The notes under the pieces: model-generated
The model's database searches: none
What the model was told of the DNA's origin: nothing
The model's input: only the letters and a program-made list of their open reading frames with translations
Shown here: positions 25,926 to 35,560 of the stretch, in pieces
Numbering within the stretch: the first letter of the stretch is position 1
How the letters are laid out: each line of letters begins with the position of its first letter
Made by a program: the position numbers and the translations under genes
Assembly: GCF_004348895.1 (NCBI RefSeq)
Contig: NZ_RRZK01000035.1
Coordinates: 1-64,000, forward strand
Length of the DNA: 64,000 bases
Direction: 5' to 3'
DNA from: Pseudomonas vancouverensis
Lineage (GTDB): Bacteria; Pseudomonadota; Gammaproteobacteria; Pseudomonadales; Pseudomonadaceae

Positions 25926-27028
25926 TCGGTTTCTCCGCGGGTAGTGTGCGGATAGTCGCTGTAACCCTGTGCCGAGCCGCCAAACAGCGTGGCGGGATCC
26001 AGTGCGGTCAATGGCAAGTCTTGCGCCAGGCGCAGGGGCAAATCGGGGTTGCCCACGAAGGGCCTGCCGAAGGCCACGAGGTCTGCATAGCCCTTGCCGA
26101 TGACCCATTCAGCACGCTCGCGATCGTAGTTGCCGGCGACGATGATCGGGCGGGTGAAGCGCTGGCGAATCGCCTGGCGGAATGACTCGGTGAACACCGG
26201 CGCATCGTCCCAGTCCGCTTCGACCAGATGCAGATAGCCGATCCCCTTGGCCTGCAGGTACTCGGTCGCTTCGAGAATGGTCGGCAGGATGTCCGGGCAA
26301 TCCATGCCACGGGCGGTCAGAAACGGTGCCAGGCGGATGGCAGTGCGTTCGACGCCGACTTCATCGCTGACCGCGTCGACCACTTCCTTGAGAAAACGCA
26401 GGCGGTTGCCGCGTGAGCCACCGTATTCATCGGTGCGCTTGTTCGACGTGGTGCGCAAGAACTGGTCCAGCAGATAACCGTTGGCGCCATGGATCTCCAC
26501 GCCATCGAAACCGGCACGTATCGCCCGGCGAGCAGCCTGCCGAAAGTCGTCGACGATCTGCGCGATCTCGGCCCGGGTCAGTGCCCGCGGTGTCGGACAA
26601 TCGAACATCGCGCCCTGACCGGTGGCGGGGTCGACTTTCCAGATCTGCCCAACGAAAGGTTCTGCCGACGGCGCTACCGGCAATTGACCTTGATGAAAGT
26701 CCGGGTGCGACAGGCGCCCGACATGCCAAAGCTGCAGGAAAATTCGCCCGCCTTCGGCATGCACCGCCTCGGTCACACCCTGCCAGCCTTGCACCTGCGC
26801 TTCGGTGTGGATGCCGGGGGTAAAGGAGTAACCCTTGCCTTGCGGGGAAATCTGCGCGGCTTCGGTGACGATCAATGCCGCCGAGGCACGTTGGGCGTAG
26901 TACTGCGCATTGAGGCTGTTGGGAATGTCGCCAGGCTGGCTGCTGCGTGCGCGAGTCATGGGCGCCATCACGACCCGGTGGGGGGCGTTCAGGCCTGCAA
27001 AGGTTATCGGGGTAAACAAGCTGGTCAT
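25913..27028 (-). CDS. Old Yellow Enzyme family ene-reductase (NemA-like)
   Basis: Start at 27028 gives 371 residues of a TIM-barrel FMN enzyme: VVMAPMTRARS near the start, LQLWHVGRLSHPDFHQG, the His-Asn substrate pair in EIHGANGYLLDQFLR, and SNKRTDEYGGS. This is the classical OYE group including NemA and xenobiotic reductases, which reduce activated alkenes or nitro compounds with NADPH. A divergent LysR gene (27135) is its likely regulator. No CxxC cluster region follows the barrel, unlike the protein at 34171. Confidence 0.88.
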   Translation of the reverse strand: MTSLFTPITFAGLNAPHRVVMAPMTRARSSQPGDIPNSLNAQYYAQRASAALIVTEAAQISPQGKGYSFTPGIHTEAQVQGWQGVTEAVHAEGGRIFLQLWHVGRLSHPDFHQGQLPVAPSAEPFVGQIWKVDPATGQGAMFDCPTPRALTRAEIAQIVDDFRQAARRAIRAGFDGVEIHGANGYLLDQFLRTTSNKRTDEYGGSRGNRLRFLKEVVDAVSDEVGVERTAIRLAPFLTARGMDCPDILPTILEATEYLQAKGIGYLHLVEADWDDAPVFTESFRQAIRQRFTRPIIVAGNYDRERAEWVIGKGYADLVAFGRPFVGNPDLPLRLAQDLPLTALDPATLFGGSAQGYSDYPHTTRGETECAV

Positions 27029-27134
27029 GGTGTCGGTTCCTGAGCGGATGAGAGTAGATGGGCTCAGTCTGCGACCGCGCTTCTGATTTGATAATTGGGC
27101 TAGTCTTTGATGGATTTTCAAAAAAAATGGAAGA

Positions 27135-28049
27135 ATGATGGACAACCTTGAAGCCATCCGCCTGTTTGTCGAAGCGGCCCAACTGGGCGGGCTGTCAGCG
27201 GCAGGGCGCAAGTTGGGACTGTCGCCTGCGGCTGCCAGCGCCCGTTTGCTCAAGCTTGAGACGTCGCTTGCCACGCGGCTGTTCGAACGCACCACGCGCC
27301 AGTTGAGGTTGACTGACGAGGGGCGGATTTACCTGGAGCATTGCCGACTGGCCTTGCAGGCACTGGATGATGCACGAGCAGCATTGTCGGCAGAAAAAAG
27401 CGAAATTCGCGGCAAGATCCGCGTGTCCGCCACTTCGGATTTCGGCCGCCATGTGTTGAATGGCTGGCTCGATGAGTTCACTGCGCGCTATCCGCAGGTG
27501 GTGCTCGCTCTGCAACTGTCCGACTCGCTGTCGCACTTGATCGCCGATGATGTTGACCTGGTGATTCGCTTCGGTGTGCCGCCCGACAGTTCGCTGATCG
27601 CAAGGCCGCTGGCAGCCAATCGCCGGGTGCTGTGCGCCGCGCCAGGCTATCTGCAACGCAAGGGCGCGCCGCAACACCCGCAGCAGCTGACCGACTTCGA
27701 TCACATCGTCGCCGGTCAGTCGGGATGGTCCAGTGAGTGGCGCTTGCACCGTGGCGACGAAACGCTGCTGTTCAAGGTGCCCCTGGAGGCTGCCCGTGAG
27801 ACCAACGACGGCGCGCTGGCCCGGCAATGGGCGATTGACGGTCACGGCATCGTGCTCAAGTCGATCTGGGATGTGAGTGCGGACCTGGCGGCGGGGCACT
27901 TGAGCCTGGTGCTGCCGCAATGGCATTCGGTCGAAGCGCCGGTGCACGCGCTTTACCCCGGCAGTCGCTATCTGGCGCCACGGGTGCGGGCATTGCTGGA
28001 TTTCCTCGGCGAACGGTTCGAACAAGCTTCCCGTGAGATGGCCCTGTAA
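27135..28049 (+). CDS. LysR-family regulator, likely of the divergent OYE gene
   Basis: The 304-residue protein has a winged helix (about 1-60, with LSAAGRKLGLSPAAASARLLKLE) and an effector-binding domain (about 88-295). Two adjacent ATG codons exist at 27135 and 27138; GGAAG lies just upstream and spacing slightly favours the second. It is divergent from the Old Yellow Enzyme gene with 106 bases between, the classic LysR arrangement. The LysR set resembles those controlling ene-reductase or SDR genes in Pseudomonas. Confidence 0.85.
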   Translation: MMDNLEAIRLFVEAAQLGGLSAAGRKLGLSPAAASARLLKLETSLATRLFERTTRQLRLTDEGRIYLEHCRLALQALDDARAALSAEKSEIRGKIRVSATSDFGRHVLNGWLDEFTARYPQVVLALQLSDSLSHLIADDVDLVIRFGVPPDSSLIARPLAANRRVLCAAPGYLQRKGAPQHPQQLTDFDHIVAGQSGWSSEWRLHRGDETLLFKVPLEAARETNDGALARQWAIDGHGIVLKSIWDVSADLAAGHLSLVLPQWHSVEAPVHALYPGSRYLAPRVRALLDFLGERFEQASREMAL

Positions 28050-28185
28050 AACGCACAGGCCGACGGCCCTGTGGCTTGCCTGGGGCCGTACGTCAACACA
28101 AATTCCAAGGCCAATCAGTAGGGGTATAACTATCAGAGCAAAGGCGCGCCAGACCTGATCGGCGCCAGCAGCGCGGAGCGATGGG

Positions 28186-28992
28186 ATGAATGGCAGCGCA
28201 TGGCGATGGGCTCGCAAGGGACTGCTTGGTGGCATCAAGCTGGCCTTGCTGGTCACGCCACTGTGCGCCAGCGCCATGTTCAAGTGCCAAACCGTGAACG
28301 GAGTCGTCAGCTACAGCAGTCAGGCCATTGCCAAGGCCCATTGCACTCGCGTCAATGGCACCGAGGGCAGCAAGGTCGGCGCCAAGGCCACGAACCAGCC
28401 TCGGGTGGTAGGCAACGACGATGCCGGCGCGATGCGGATTCGGGTCTGGACCTTCATGTACAAGGGCGTGCGTCAGTATGTGAGCCGGCGCCCCGTCGGG
28501 ATCAACACGCGGGTCGATGTTCTTGAGGTGTACTACATCAAGGATTGCTACCTGTGCATGATGCCGAAGGATTTCAAAGTCGCCTCATTGCGCCTGGACA
28601 CCCAGTCCTATCGACGCGAGATCGAATCCGCCGCCGATCATTATGGCGTCGACAGGGCGCTGGTGCGCGCGGTGATGCATGCCGAATCGGCGTTTCGCCC
28701 CAACGCCATTTCCGAAGCCGGCGCCCAGGGCCTGATGCAGTTGATGCCGGCCACTGCCGAGCGTTTCGCCGTGAGCGACCCGTTCAACGCCCAACAGAAC
28801 ATTCGCGGTGGCGTGCGCTACCTGGCCTGGCTGCTCAAGCGCTTCAACGGCAACCAGATGCTGGCGTTGGCCGGTTACAACGCCGGCGAAGCGTCGGTGG
28901 ACGAGTACAACGGTGTGCCGCCCTATGCCGAGACGAGATCCTACGTCACCCGGGTACAGTCGTTGACCGAGCGGTATCGTAATCATCGCTAG
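28186..28992 (+). CDS. Lytic transglycosylase, SLT family
   Basis: The 268-residue protein has a hydrophobic N-terminal signal (about 12-30) and an SLT goose-type lysozyme domain (about 145-265). The catalytic glutamate is Glu167 in AVMHAESAFRPNAIS, followed by GAQGLMQLMPATAERF and ALAGYNAGEASVDEY, both diagnostic. It cleaves peptidoglycan in the periplasm with formation of anhydromuramyl ends. The N-terminal part (about 31-140) carries several cysteines and no recognised domain. No secretion system genes are nearby, so a housekeeping or accessory cell-wall role is likely. Confidence 0.85.
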   Translation: MNGSAWRWARKGLLGGIKLALLVTPLCASAMFKCQTVNGVVSYSSQAIAKAHCTRVNGTEGSKVGAKATNQPRVVGNDDAGAMRIRVWTFMYKGVRQYVSRRPVGINTRVDVLEVYYIKDCYLCMMPKDFKVASLRLDTQSYRREIESAADHYGVDRALVRAVMHAESAFRPNAISEAGAQGLMQLMPATAERFAVSDPFNAQQNIRGGVRYLAWLLKRFNGNQMLALAGYNAGEASVDEYNGVPPYAETRSYVTRVQSLTERYRNHR

Positions 28993-29217
28993 TTCCCTGA
29001 GACGCGTGACCCTCGACAGGTCATGTTCGGGTTGAATCCACAGCCAAAAAGAGAACGTTCCTCACCACTCCTGAAATCCTTTACTACACTGCTTCAAGCT
29101 CATTCCAGAGCTTTGCGGTACGTCTACCACCCGACAGTATCGCGGCTTGTGCCAACCCTTCGAGTTCGCAACCTTTGAGGTTTACGGGATGTCTTGTTTG
29201 CCCTTCAGGAGTTTCCA

Positions 29218-30708
29218 ATGAAAGGAGTGAATTTATTGATGACTCGAATGACCACTCGCCTGCTGCCGTGCCTGCTGGCGACGGCGATTGCCACTTGTGT
29301 CATGGCCAGTGCCCAGGCGGCAACCGAGCCGTTGGGTGGTCAACCGCCCCAGGGTTCGGCTCCTTCGGTCAAGGATTTCGACTACCAGATCAAGTACCAG
29401 CGTGCGTTTGAAGCCATCCTGTGGAACATGCCCGCCATCGCCATCTACTCATTCCGCCGTGCTGCCGAGAAGGACCTGGGCTACAAGGACAACGACATCA
29501 TTGCCTATTCGGCAACGGCCACTCCTCAGCTCGAAGCCATTACCGCCAACAGCACCACACCCTACATCGCCGCCTATACCGATCTGCGTAAAGGGCCTGT
29601 GGTCCTGGAGATCCCCAAGGCAAGTGCCGAGGGTAGCCTGTACGGCCAGGTGGTGGATGCCTGGCAGCTCACGATCGCCGACGTCGGTCCGGCCGGGCTC
29701 GACAAAGGCCAAGGTGGCAAGTACCTGTTCACTGCACCGGACTACAAGGGTGAAGTACCCAAGGGTTATATCCACGTGGTGTCCCCGAACTATCGGATAG
29801 CCCTCGCATTCCGTTCCGTTCCGCCACCGGGCAAGAGTGCCAAGGATGCCTACGCCTACGCCAAACGCTTGCGCATGTACTACCTGTCCGAGGCCAAGTC
29901 ACCCCCTCAGCAGAAGTTCATCGACCCCGCCCATGAACGCTATCCGACGCTGCCGTTCTACGACGAACGTCATTTCGAGGACATGCACGCGATCATGAGC
30001 GTTGAGCCGGTGCGTGAACACGACAAAGTCATGATGGGCATGTTGTCGTCCCTGGGCATCGTCAAAGGCAAACCCTTCGCGCCAGACGAGACCGCGAAAC
30101 GGGCCATGCACCAGGCGGCAATCGATGCCTGGTTCTACCTCCAGCAATGGTTCGACACCGAGATGTCCAAGCGCGTGTATTGGCCAGACCGGCACTACGT
30201 CTCGCTGTTGCAGCCAGATGCCAACCGCAAGTTCAATTTCATCTACGACGACCGGATCGACCTGACCGAGCGCGCGGCGGAATACTTCTGGTGCACCTAC
30301 ATGCCCAAGGTACTCAGCGACTCGCCGGCCACTTCCTACCAGATGGCGATGGCTGACAAGGACGGGAAACCGCTGGAAGCCGGCCAGCTTTACAAACTCG
30401 ATGTGCCCAAGGACATGCCGGTCAAGCAGTTCTGGGCACTGACGGTCTATGACCGTGCCACCTTCTCGTTCATCTACAGCGACAGCAACCGCACCACGCT
30501 GTCGTCGTTCGATGTCGAGAAGATGAAGAAGAATGCCGATGGCGGCGTGACGATCTATGTCGGGCCGACGGCTCCGTCGGGCGAGGAAGCCAACTGGATT
30601 CCCACCTCGGGCAAGCGCCCATTGCCGGCCATGCGTTTCTATGGCCCCACCGAAGCGTTCAACAACAAGACCTTCAAACTCCCCGACTTTGAACGGGTTA
30701 ACCCCTGA
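29218..30708 (+). CDS. DUF1254/DUF1214 domain protein, exported (paralogue 2)
   Basis: ATG 29218 is chosen because CAGGAG lies seven bases upstream. The 496-residue product has a signal peptide ending near AQA (about residue 34), DUF1254 in the N-terminal half and DUF1214 in the C-terminal third (KQFWALTVYDRATFSFIY, EANWIPT). It is followed after 63 bases by another member. Activity is unknown; the family is exported. Relation to the copies at 12398 and 30772 is by shared domains and motifs, not close identity. Confidence 0.85.
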   Translation: MKGVNLLMTRMTTRLLPCLLATAIATCVMASAQAATEPLGGQPPQGSAPSVKDFDYQIKYQRAFEAILWNMPAIAIYSFRRAAEKDLGYKDNDIIAYSATATPQLEAITANSTTPYIAAYTDLRKGPVVLEIPKASAEGSLYGQVVDAWQLTIADVGPAGLDKGQGGKYLFTAPDYKGEVPKGYIHVVSPNYRIALAFRSVPPPGKSAKDAYAYAKRLRMYYLSEAKSPPQQKFIDPAHERYPTLPFYDERHFEDMHAIMSVEPVREHDKVMMGMLSSLGIVKGKPFAPDETAKRAMHQAAIDAWFYLQQWFDTEMSKRVYWPDRHYVSLLQPDANRKFNFIYDDRIDLTERAAEYFWCTYMPKVLSDSPATSYQMAMADKDGKPLEAGQLYKLDVPKDMPVKQFWALTVYDRATFSFIYSDSNRTTLSSFDVEKMKKNADGGVTIYVGPTAPSGEEANWIPTSGKRPLPAMRFYGPTEAFNNKTFKLPDFERVNP

Positions 30709-30771
30709 GTACTGTCAGCCACTTTCGATAACCAAACGACAGGACTGGCCCGCCAGTCCAAAGGAGTCTCG

Positions 30772-32067
30772 ATGAAACCGATGTTGCTTGGCGCAGCCCT
30801 GCTGGCCCTGGCCGTGCCGGCCTTTGCGCAAATCCCGGACAAGCTGGCCGAAGACGCTTATATCTACGGCTATTCCATTGATGAGGCCTACAAATTCTTC
30901 TATGAGACGGCAGTCAAGACCCACACGCCGCTCAACCGTTTCCAGAACATCCGCCACCTGGCCGATGACACCTACACCGATCACCCGACCATCAACAATG
31001 ACACCTTGCACCTGCAAGGCTGGCTCGATGTGGCCGCAGAACCGGTGATCATCAGCGTGCCGGACATGGATAAGGGGCGCTACTGGATTCTGCACACCAT
31101 GGACATGGGCCACTACACGACCTCCATGATCGGTTCGCGCACCCGCGGAACCAAGGGCGGCCACTTCATGTTTGCCTCGCAGGATTGGAAAGGCGAAGTG
31201 CCGGCCAGCGTCACCGAAGTGATCCGCCTCGACTCCAACCTGGTGAAGTTGATGGGCCGGATCATGGCCACCGACCCAGAGGATCAGAAGAAAGCGCTTG
31301 GCTACATGGATGACTGGAACGTCCGCACGCTCTCCGCCTACCTGGGCGAGCCCGGCCCCAAGGCCAAGGAACGAACCTACCTGGACCCGGCGAAGACCAA
31401 TTGGCTGCAACGCGTCAACTTCGTCCTGTGCGACGGGACCATGGGCAAGGCCGACAAGAAATGGCTGGATCAATACAAGGCGATCGGGCTGGAACCCTGC
31501 AAGGAAAACTTCAGCAAAGAACAACTGGCAGCCGCGAAGAAAGGAGAAGCGCTGGGCAAGAAGCACATCGAGGAACTGGCGCCGAACCTGCTGACGTCCG
31601 CCAAGTCTTTGGGCACCCGCGAACAATTGGGTGACGGTGCTCGCGACCTGTTCGCCGTAGGGACCTACGTCGGGCAATGGGGCCTGCCACCGGACGAAAG
31701 TGTCTATCTCAAGGAAGGCACTGCCAGCGATGGAAAAAACATCAACGGTGCCAATGGCAAGACATACCGCATCACCTTCAAGGCGCCGGATGTCAGCCAG
31801 TTCTGGTCTTTCACGGTGTACGCCGCGGATAACCGTTTCATGGCCCACAACGCGATCAACCGCCACAGCCGTGGTGACCGCACGCTGAAGCCCGATGCCG
31901 ATGGCAACTACACCATCGAGTTGAGCGCCAAGGGTGACGAGAGCAATCCTAACTACCTGCCAATTCCGGAAAAAGACGCGTACATCGTGATGCGCCTTTA
32001 TGGCCCGAGCAAGGCGGTGCAAGAAGGTAGCTACAAGTTCCCGCCTATCGAAGTGACCTCACACTGA
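30772..32067 (+). CDS. DUF1254/DUF1214 domain protein, exported (paralogue 3)
   Basis: The 431-residue product has a short signal peptide (about 1-19, ending AFA), a DUF1254 domain (about 45-170: DTLHLQGWLDVAAEPVIISV) and DUF1214 (about 320-425: SQFWSFTVYAADNRFMAHN, NYLPIP). AAAGGAGTCTC precedes the start. It forms a tandem with the gene at 29218 and is followed by a hairpin at 32080-32103, so the two make a bicistronic unit. Confidence 0.85.
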   Translation: MKPMLLGAALLALAVPAFAQIPDKLAEDAYIYGYSIDEAYKFFYETAVKTHTPLNRFQNIRHLADDTYTDHPTINNDTLHLQGWLDVAAEPVIISVPDMDKGRYWILHTMDMGHYTTSMIGSRTRGTKGGHFMFASQDWKGEVPASVTEVIRLDSNLVKLMGRIMATDPEDQKKALGYMDDWNVRTLSAYLGEPGPKAKERTYLDPAKTNWLQRVNFVLCDGTMGKADKKWLDQYKAIGLEPCKENFSKEQLAAAKKGEALGKKHIEELAPNLLTSAKSLGTREQLGDGARDLFAVGTYVGQWGLPPDESVYLKEGTASDGKNINGANGKTYRITFKAPDVSQFWSFTVYAADNRFMAHNAINRHSRGDRTLKPDADGNYTIELSAKGDESNPNYLPIPEKDAYIVMRLYGPSKAVQEGSYKFPPIEVTSH

Positions 32068-32079
32068 CGGTTCAGGTTT

Positions 32080-32103
32080 TTGCCCTCCCATCCGGGAGGG
32101 CAA
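32080..32103 (+). terminator. Hairpin after the tandem DUF1254 genes
   Basis: TTGCCCTCCC and GGGAGGGCAA pair perfectly around ATCC, 13 bases after the stop codon. There is no T-run after it, so termination strength is uncertain. Confidence 0.6.
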
Positions 32104-32196
32104 TTGAACCCGTCCCATTGCTCTATGGAATCGAGTGCCTGACAGGCAGCGGTTGCAGTCCGTCATGACGCTGCAACCAATGGCGGATACTCGAGC

Positions 32197-33399
32197 CTAG
32201 GTCCGCCGCTGCGCCTCATAATCCGGCAGCTCGATCGCGTCCGCCTTTGGCGACAGCATTTTTGCGAAGCATTTCTTCAGTCCCGGCGCGTTCGCCATCC
32301 TCAAGACCGCGTGGCCAATAGTGATGCCAAGCCGTGAATGCGGCGAAGCCAGCCTCGGCGCGAAGCCGGGTACGCTTTGCGCCTGCGTCACGTAAGGGCG
32401 CATGCGTCTTTCGTAAGCGGCGAACGCATTGCCATGGTCGGCGTGGCGACCCAGTTCGCCCGCCAGCACATAAGCGCCGCACAACCCCAGGCTGGTACCC
32501 ATGCCGCTGATGGGCGAGGCACAATAGGCGGCGTCACCCACCAGAGCGACGCGTCCCTTGGACCAGCGGGGCATCTTCACCTGACCGACCGCGTCCAGAT
32601 AGAGGTCGGTGGCATCCTCCAGCGCGGCAAGTACGCGGGGCGTCTCCCAACCGGCGTCGGCAAAGAGTGTCCTGAGCAACGATATCTGCTCATCCCTGGC
32701 GAGTTTTTCGTATCCGCTCGGCGCTTGTTGAAAGGATAAAAAGGCGCGGGTGGTGCCCAGGTTATCCGGGCGCAAACAGACACAACGACCGCCAGGGATG
32801 TTGTGCCAGCGCATGACCTGAGCATCGCTTGGCTGCCGGGGCAGGGTGAAATAGGCGGTGTAGAGATTCAGCGGGCGGCGCCGGACTTCGTCGCCAAATA
32901 CCTGGTTGCGCGTCGTCGAACCTATGCCTTCGGCGACAATCAGCAGATCGTAAACCTGCTCGCTGCCCTGTGCGAAGCGCACGTGCACTTGCTCGCCATC
33001 GTCCTCGATGGTGTCAACGCTGTCGCCAAATCGATAGGTGACCCGATCCTCGCTGTGCTCGATCAACAGCCGGGCGAGTTCGCCGCGCAGGATCTCAAGT
33101 TCGGCAATAGGCCCGTTACCGTCAAAGGCGTTCACATCGATGAAAGCCCGGGTCCGGTTGTCCTGATCGACAAAGGCGACGCCCTGTTCAGCGGTGGTGT
33201 TCGCCCGGATCCGCTCCTCCAGGCCCATGCGCTGAACGACGAGGCGACCGGCACCACGCACATCGATGGTCTGCCCGCCATCGCGAAACTCCGGCGCCTT
33301 CTCGACCACGGTGACATCCATGCCCTGTCGGGACAGCCAATAAGCCAGGGCAGGGCCGACGATGCTTGCCCCGGTCACCAGCACTTTTGCGGCTTTCAT
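32197..33399 (-). CDS. FAD-dependent aromatic-type monooxygenase (PheA/TetX group)
   Basis: The 400-residue flavoprotein has the N-terminal Rossmann motif (VLVTGASIVGPALAYWLSR), a DG-type middle motif (LLIVAEGIGSTTRN) and the GD motif (VALVGDAAYCASPISGMG). This is the group A p-hydroxybenzoate-hydroxylase fold, including TetX-like and quinone-modifying enzymes, which use NAD(P)H and O2. It follows the marR gene with a four-base overlap, so it is under MarR control and probably responds to a phenolic or drug-like compound. Confidence 0.85.
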   Translation of the reverse strand: MKAAKVLVTGASIVGPALAYWLSRQGMDVTVVEKAPEFRDGGQTIDVRGAGRLVVQRMGLEERIRANTTAEQGVAFVDQDNRTRAFIDVNAFDGNGPIAELEILRGELARLLIEHSEDRVTYRFGDSVDTIEDDGEQVHVRFAQGSEQVYDLLIVAEGIGSTTRNQVFGDEVRRRPLNLYTAYFTLPRQPSDAQVMRWHNIPGGRCVCLRPDNLGTTRAFLSFQQAPSGYEKLARDEQISLLRTLFADAGWETPRVLAALEDATDLYLDAVGQVKMPRWSKGRVALVGDAAYCASPISGMGTSLGLCGAYVLAGELGRHADHGNAFAAYERRMRPYVTQAQSVPGFAPRLASPHSRLGITIGHAVLRMANAPGLKKCFAKMLSPKADAIELPDYEAQRRT

Positions 33400-33917
33400 C
33401 GCGAGTCCTGTGGGTTGGAAACGGGCCCGGTGTTGCCTGGCAAAGTGCTGCGGTAGACCTCGATCACCTGCCCGAGAAACGCCTCGACCACGGCCCGGTC
33501 CTGACCGCCCAGTGCGCCAAGTACAGCGCCCAGACCCTCGAGCATCGGCGAAATATGCCGATAAGTCCGCGCCACTGAGTCAGGCACAGGACACACCAGC
33601 ACCCGGCGCTTGTCATCGAGTTGGCGCTCTCGCACTACATGCCCTGCACGCTCCAGTCGGTCGATGACCTGGGTAATGCCGGCGGTGGTCACGCCAAGAC
33701 GCGAAGCAAGCTCGGTGGGTGGCAGTGGTCCGTCAGTGATCAGGTGCTCCAGCGCCGCCACGTCAGTCTGATTGATGCCCAGAACCGTGCCCAGATGGCC
33801 GGCTGCTTTGCGGGTCAGAATCGCGATCTGTTGCAATTGCTGGGCGACGGTGTCACTGGCGATTTGCAGGTTGCGCGGATCTTCGGTTGCAGGCGCTGGG
33901 GGAGGGGGCAACTTCAT
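33396..33917 (-). CDS. MarR-family transcriptional regulator
   Basis: The 173-residue protein has the MarR winged helix at about 55-120 (LPPTELASRLGVTTAGITQVIDRLERAG, with wing residues DDKRRVLV). It is the first gene of a two-gene operon with the flavoprotein monooxygenase. A 25-base perfect palindrome lies 35 bases upstream (33952-33976), so autorepression is likely. No clear Shine-Dalgarno precedes ATG 33917, so the start may be used as a leaderless or weak site. Confidence 0.88.
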   Translation of the reverse strand: MKLPPPPAPATEDPRNLQIASDTVAQQLQQIAILTRKAAGHLGTVLGINQTDVAALEHLITDGPLPPTELASRLGVTTAGITQVIDRLERAGHVVRERQLDDKRRVLVCPVPDSVARTYRHISPMLEGLGAVLGALGGQDRAVVEAFLGQVIEVYRSTLPGNTGPVSNPQDSR

Positions 33918-33951
33918 TGGAGGGGGTGTCCGGGATCCATGGGGTGATGGG

Positions 33952-33976
33952 GCAAGTTAGCACATAGCTAACTTGC
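33952..33976. promoter_or_regulatory. MarR operator palindrome
   Basis: GCAAGTTAGC and GCTAACTTGC are perfect 10-base arms around ACATA. A further half-site-like TTAGCTAG follows at 33977-33984. The size and AT-rich centre fit MarR dimer sites. It lies between the marR gene and the divergent Old Yellow Enzyme homologue at 34171, so it could serve both. Confidence 0.82.
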
Positions 33977-34170
33977 TTAGCTAGTTTTCTGGGGCGAGAT
34001 AAAATGGCGGAGTTCGGCCAGGATCAGGCGTTGAGACGTTTCGCCAAGCGCCACCGTCCCGCGCCCTAGTCCAGTCGGACGATGTTGCTGCCGGAAGGGA
34101 AGGAGAACAATCCTGCCAGTTCCCAGGCAGGCGCCACGCCACCGATAATTAGAACAACAAAGGATCCGCC

Positions 34171-35412
34171 ATGCAGGACCACAACGTTCAGGCCAATGCG
34201 CCGTCCCCCTTCAGCCCGCTGACCATCGGCCCGCTGACACTGCGCAACCGCTTCATCAAGTCCGCCACCAACGAGGGCATGTCCCCCGGCGGCGTCCCGA
34301 GCAAACAACTGGCCAAATTCCATGGCGACATCGCTGCCGGTGGCGTGGGCATGACCACATTGGCCTACTGCGCCGTCAGCCCGGACGGCTGCACTCTGCC
34401 GAACCAGATCGTCCTCGACCGCGAAAGCCTTGCGCACCTGCGCGTGCTCACCGACACCGTGCACCGCCATGGCGCCGCAGCCTCGGCACAGATCACTCAC
34501 GGCGGCTGTTTCACCTTCCTGCAGCCGCAACAGAGTGCCCGTCCGCTATCGGCCAGCGGTGGCTTCAACAAGGTCGGCATTCTCAGTGGCATGTTCCGCA
34601 AGCAGGCGATGACCGAAGCCGACATGCACCGGGTCGCCGACGAGTTCGTGCGCGGCGCGCGACTGGCTCGCGAAGCCGGCTTCGATGCGGTTGAACTGCA
34701 CATGGGCCATGGCTATCTGCTCAGCCAGTTCATCTCGCCGTTGTACAACAAGCGCCGCGACCCCTATGGCGGCAGCCTGGACAATCGCCTGCGCTTCCCC
34801 AGCCTTGTATTGCGCAGGGTGCTCGATGCGGTGGGCAAGGAGCTGGCGGTGGTGTGCAAGTTCAGCATCACCGAGGGCGTGCGGTCCGGCCATACCGCCG
34901 AGGACGGTGCCGCCATCGCCCGCATCCTCGAACGGGAGGGCGCACACCTGCTGGTGTTGAGCGCGGGGATGAACGTCGAGTCGGCGACCACCATGTTCGG
35001 CTCCTCCTTTCCCAAGGAAAACCGTGTCACCGTGCGCAACCCGATCGTCGCCGCCGGCCTGTTCATCCAGGGCTTGATCGAACCCAAGGTGGCGTTTCAC
35101 GAGCTGTACCTGCTCGAGCATGCGCGCAAGGTCCGGGCGGCAGTGAAGATGCCGCTGGCTTACCTGGGCGGCGCCAAAAGCCTGGCCGGAATCGACAACC
35201 TGATGGGCGAGGGCTTCGATGCAGTGGCCCTTGGGCGCGTGCTGATCGCCGAGCACGACTATGTCAACAAACTGCAATCGGGCGTCAGTCGCGATTCGAT
35301 CTGCACCGCGTGCAATCGCTGCGTGGCAATGATGTACACCCCGGGCGGCACCTCATGTGTATTGGGGCAACCCGGTGACCCACAGCTCAATAGCCAGGGC
35401 GCCGCGACCTGA
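34171..35412 (+). CDS. NADH:flavin oxidoreductase, OYE-like with partial Fe-S cysteine motif
   Basis: The 413-residue protein has the OYE TIM barrel (FIKSATNEGMSPGG, AELHMGHGYLLSQFISP-like segment at about 172-188, KRRDPYGGS). After the barrel the C-terminus holds CTACNRCVAMMYTPGGTSCV, which matches the 4Fe-4S ligand set of 2,4-dienoyl-CoA reductase-type enzymes. The FAD/NADPH half of those enzymes is missing, so this is a single-module form, common in fungi and bacteria. It is divergent from the marR operon across 253 bases. Substrate unknown. Confidence 0.82.
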   Translation: MQDHNVQANAPSPFSPLTIGPLTLRNRFIKSATNEGMSPGGVPSKQLAKFHGDIAAGGVGMTTLAYCAVSPDGCTLPNQIVLDRESLAHLRVLTDTVHRHGAAASAQITHGGCFTFLQPQQSARPLSASGGFNKVGILSGMFRKQAMTEADMHRVADEFVRGARLAREAGFDAVELHMGHGYLLSQFISPLYNKRRDPYGGSLDNRLRFPSLVLRRVLDAVGKELAVVCKFSITEGVRSGHTAEDGAAIARILEREGAHLLVLSAGMNVESATTMFGSSFPKENRVTVRNPIVAAGLFIQGLIEPKVAFHELYLLEHARKVRAAVKMPLAYLGGAKSLAGIDNLMGEGFDAVALGRVLIAEHDYVNKLQSGVSRDSICTACNRCVAMMYTPGGTSCVLGQPGDPQLNSQGAAT

Positions 35413-35507
35413 TGTTGTACGCGTCGCTTCGGCGGCCAACACTCAAGCAACATCTCTCGAGTGATAACCAGCAGGCCCGCGGCCCGCGCAATTTCTGACG
35501 GCAGCGA

Positions 35508-35537
35508 GGAGGCTCGTTGGTTGTCCCACGAGCCTCC
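35508..35537. terminator. Hairpin between convergent genes
   Basis: GGAGGCTCGT and ACGAGCCTCC form a perfect 10-base stem around a 10-base loop. It lies between the OYE gene and the SYLF gene, which converge here. It lacks a T-run. Confidence 0.5.
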
Positions 35538-35560
35538 AGCTGAAGCGACCGGCCGATGGC

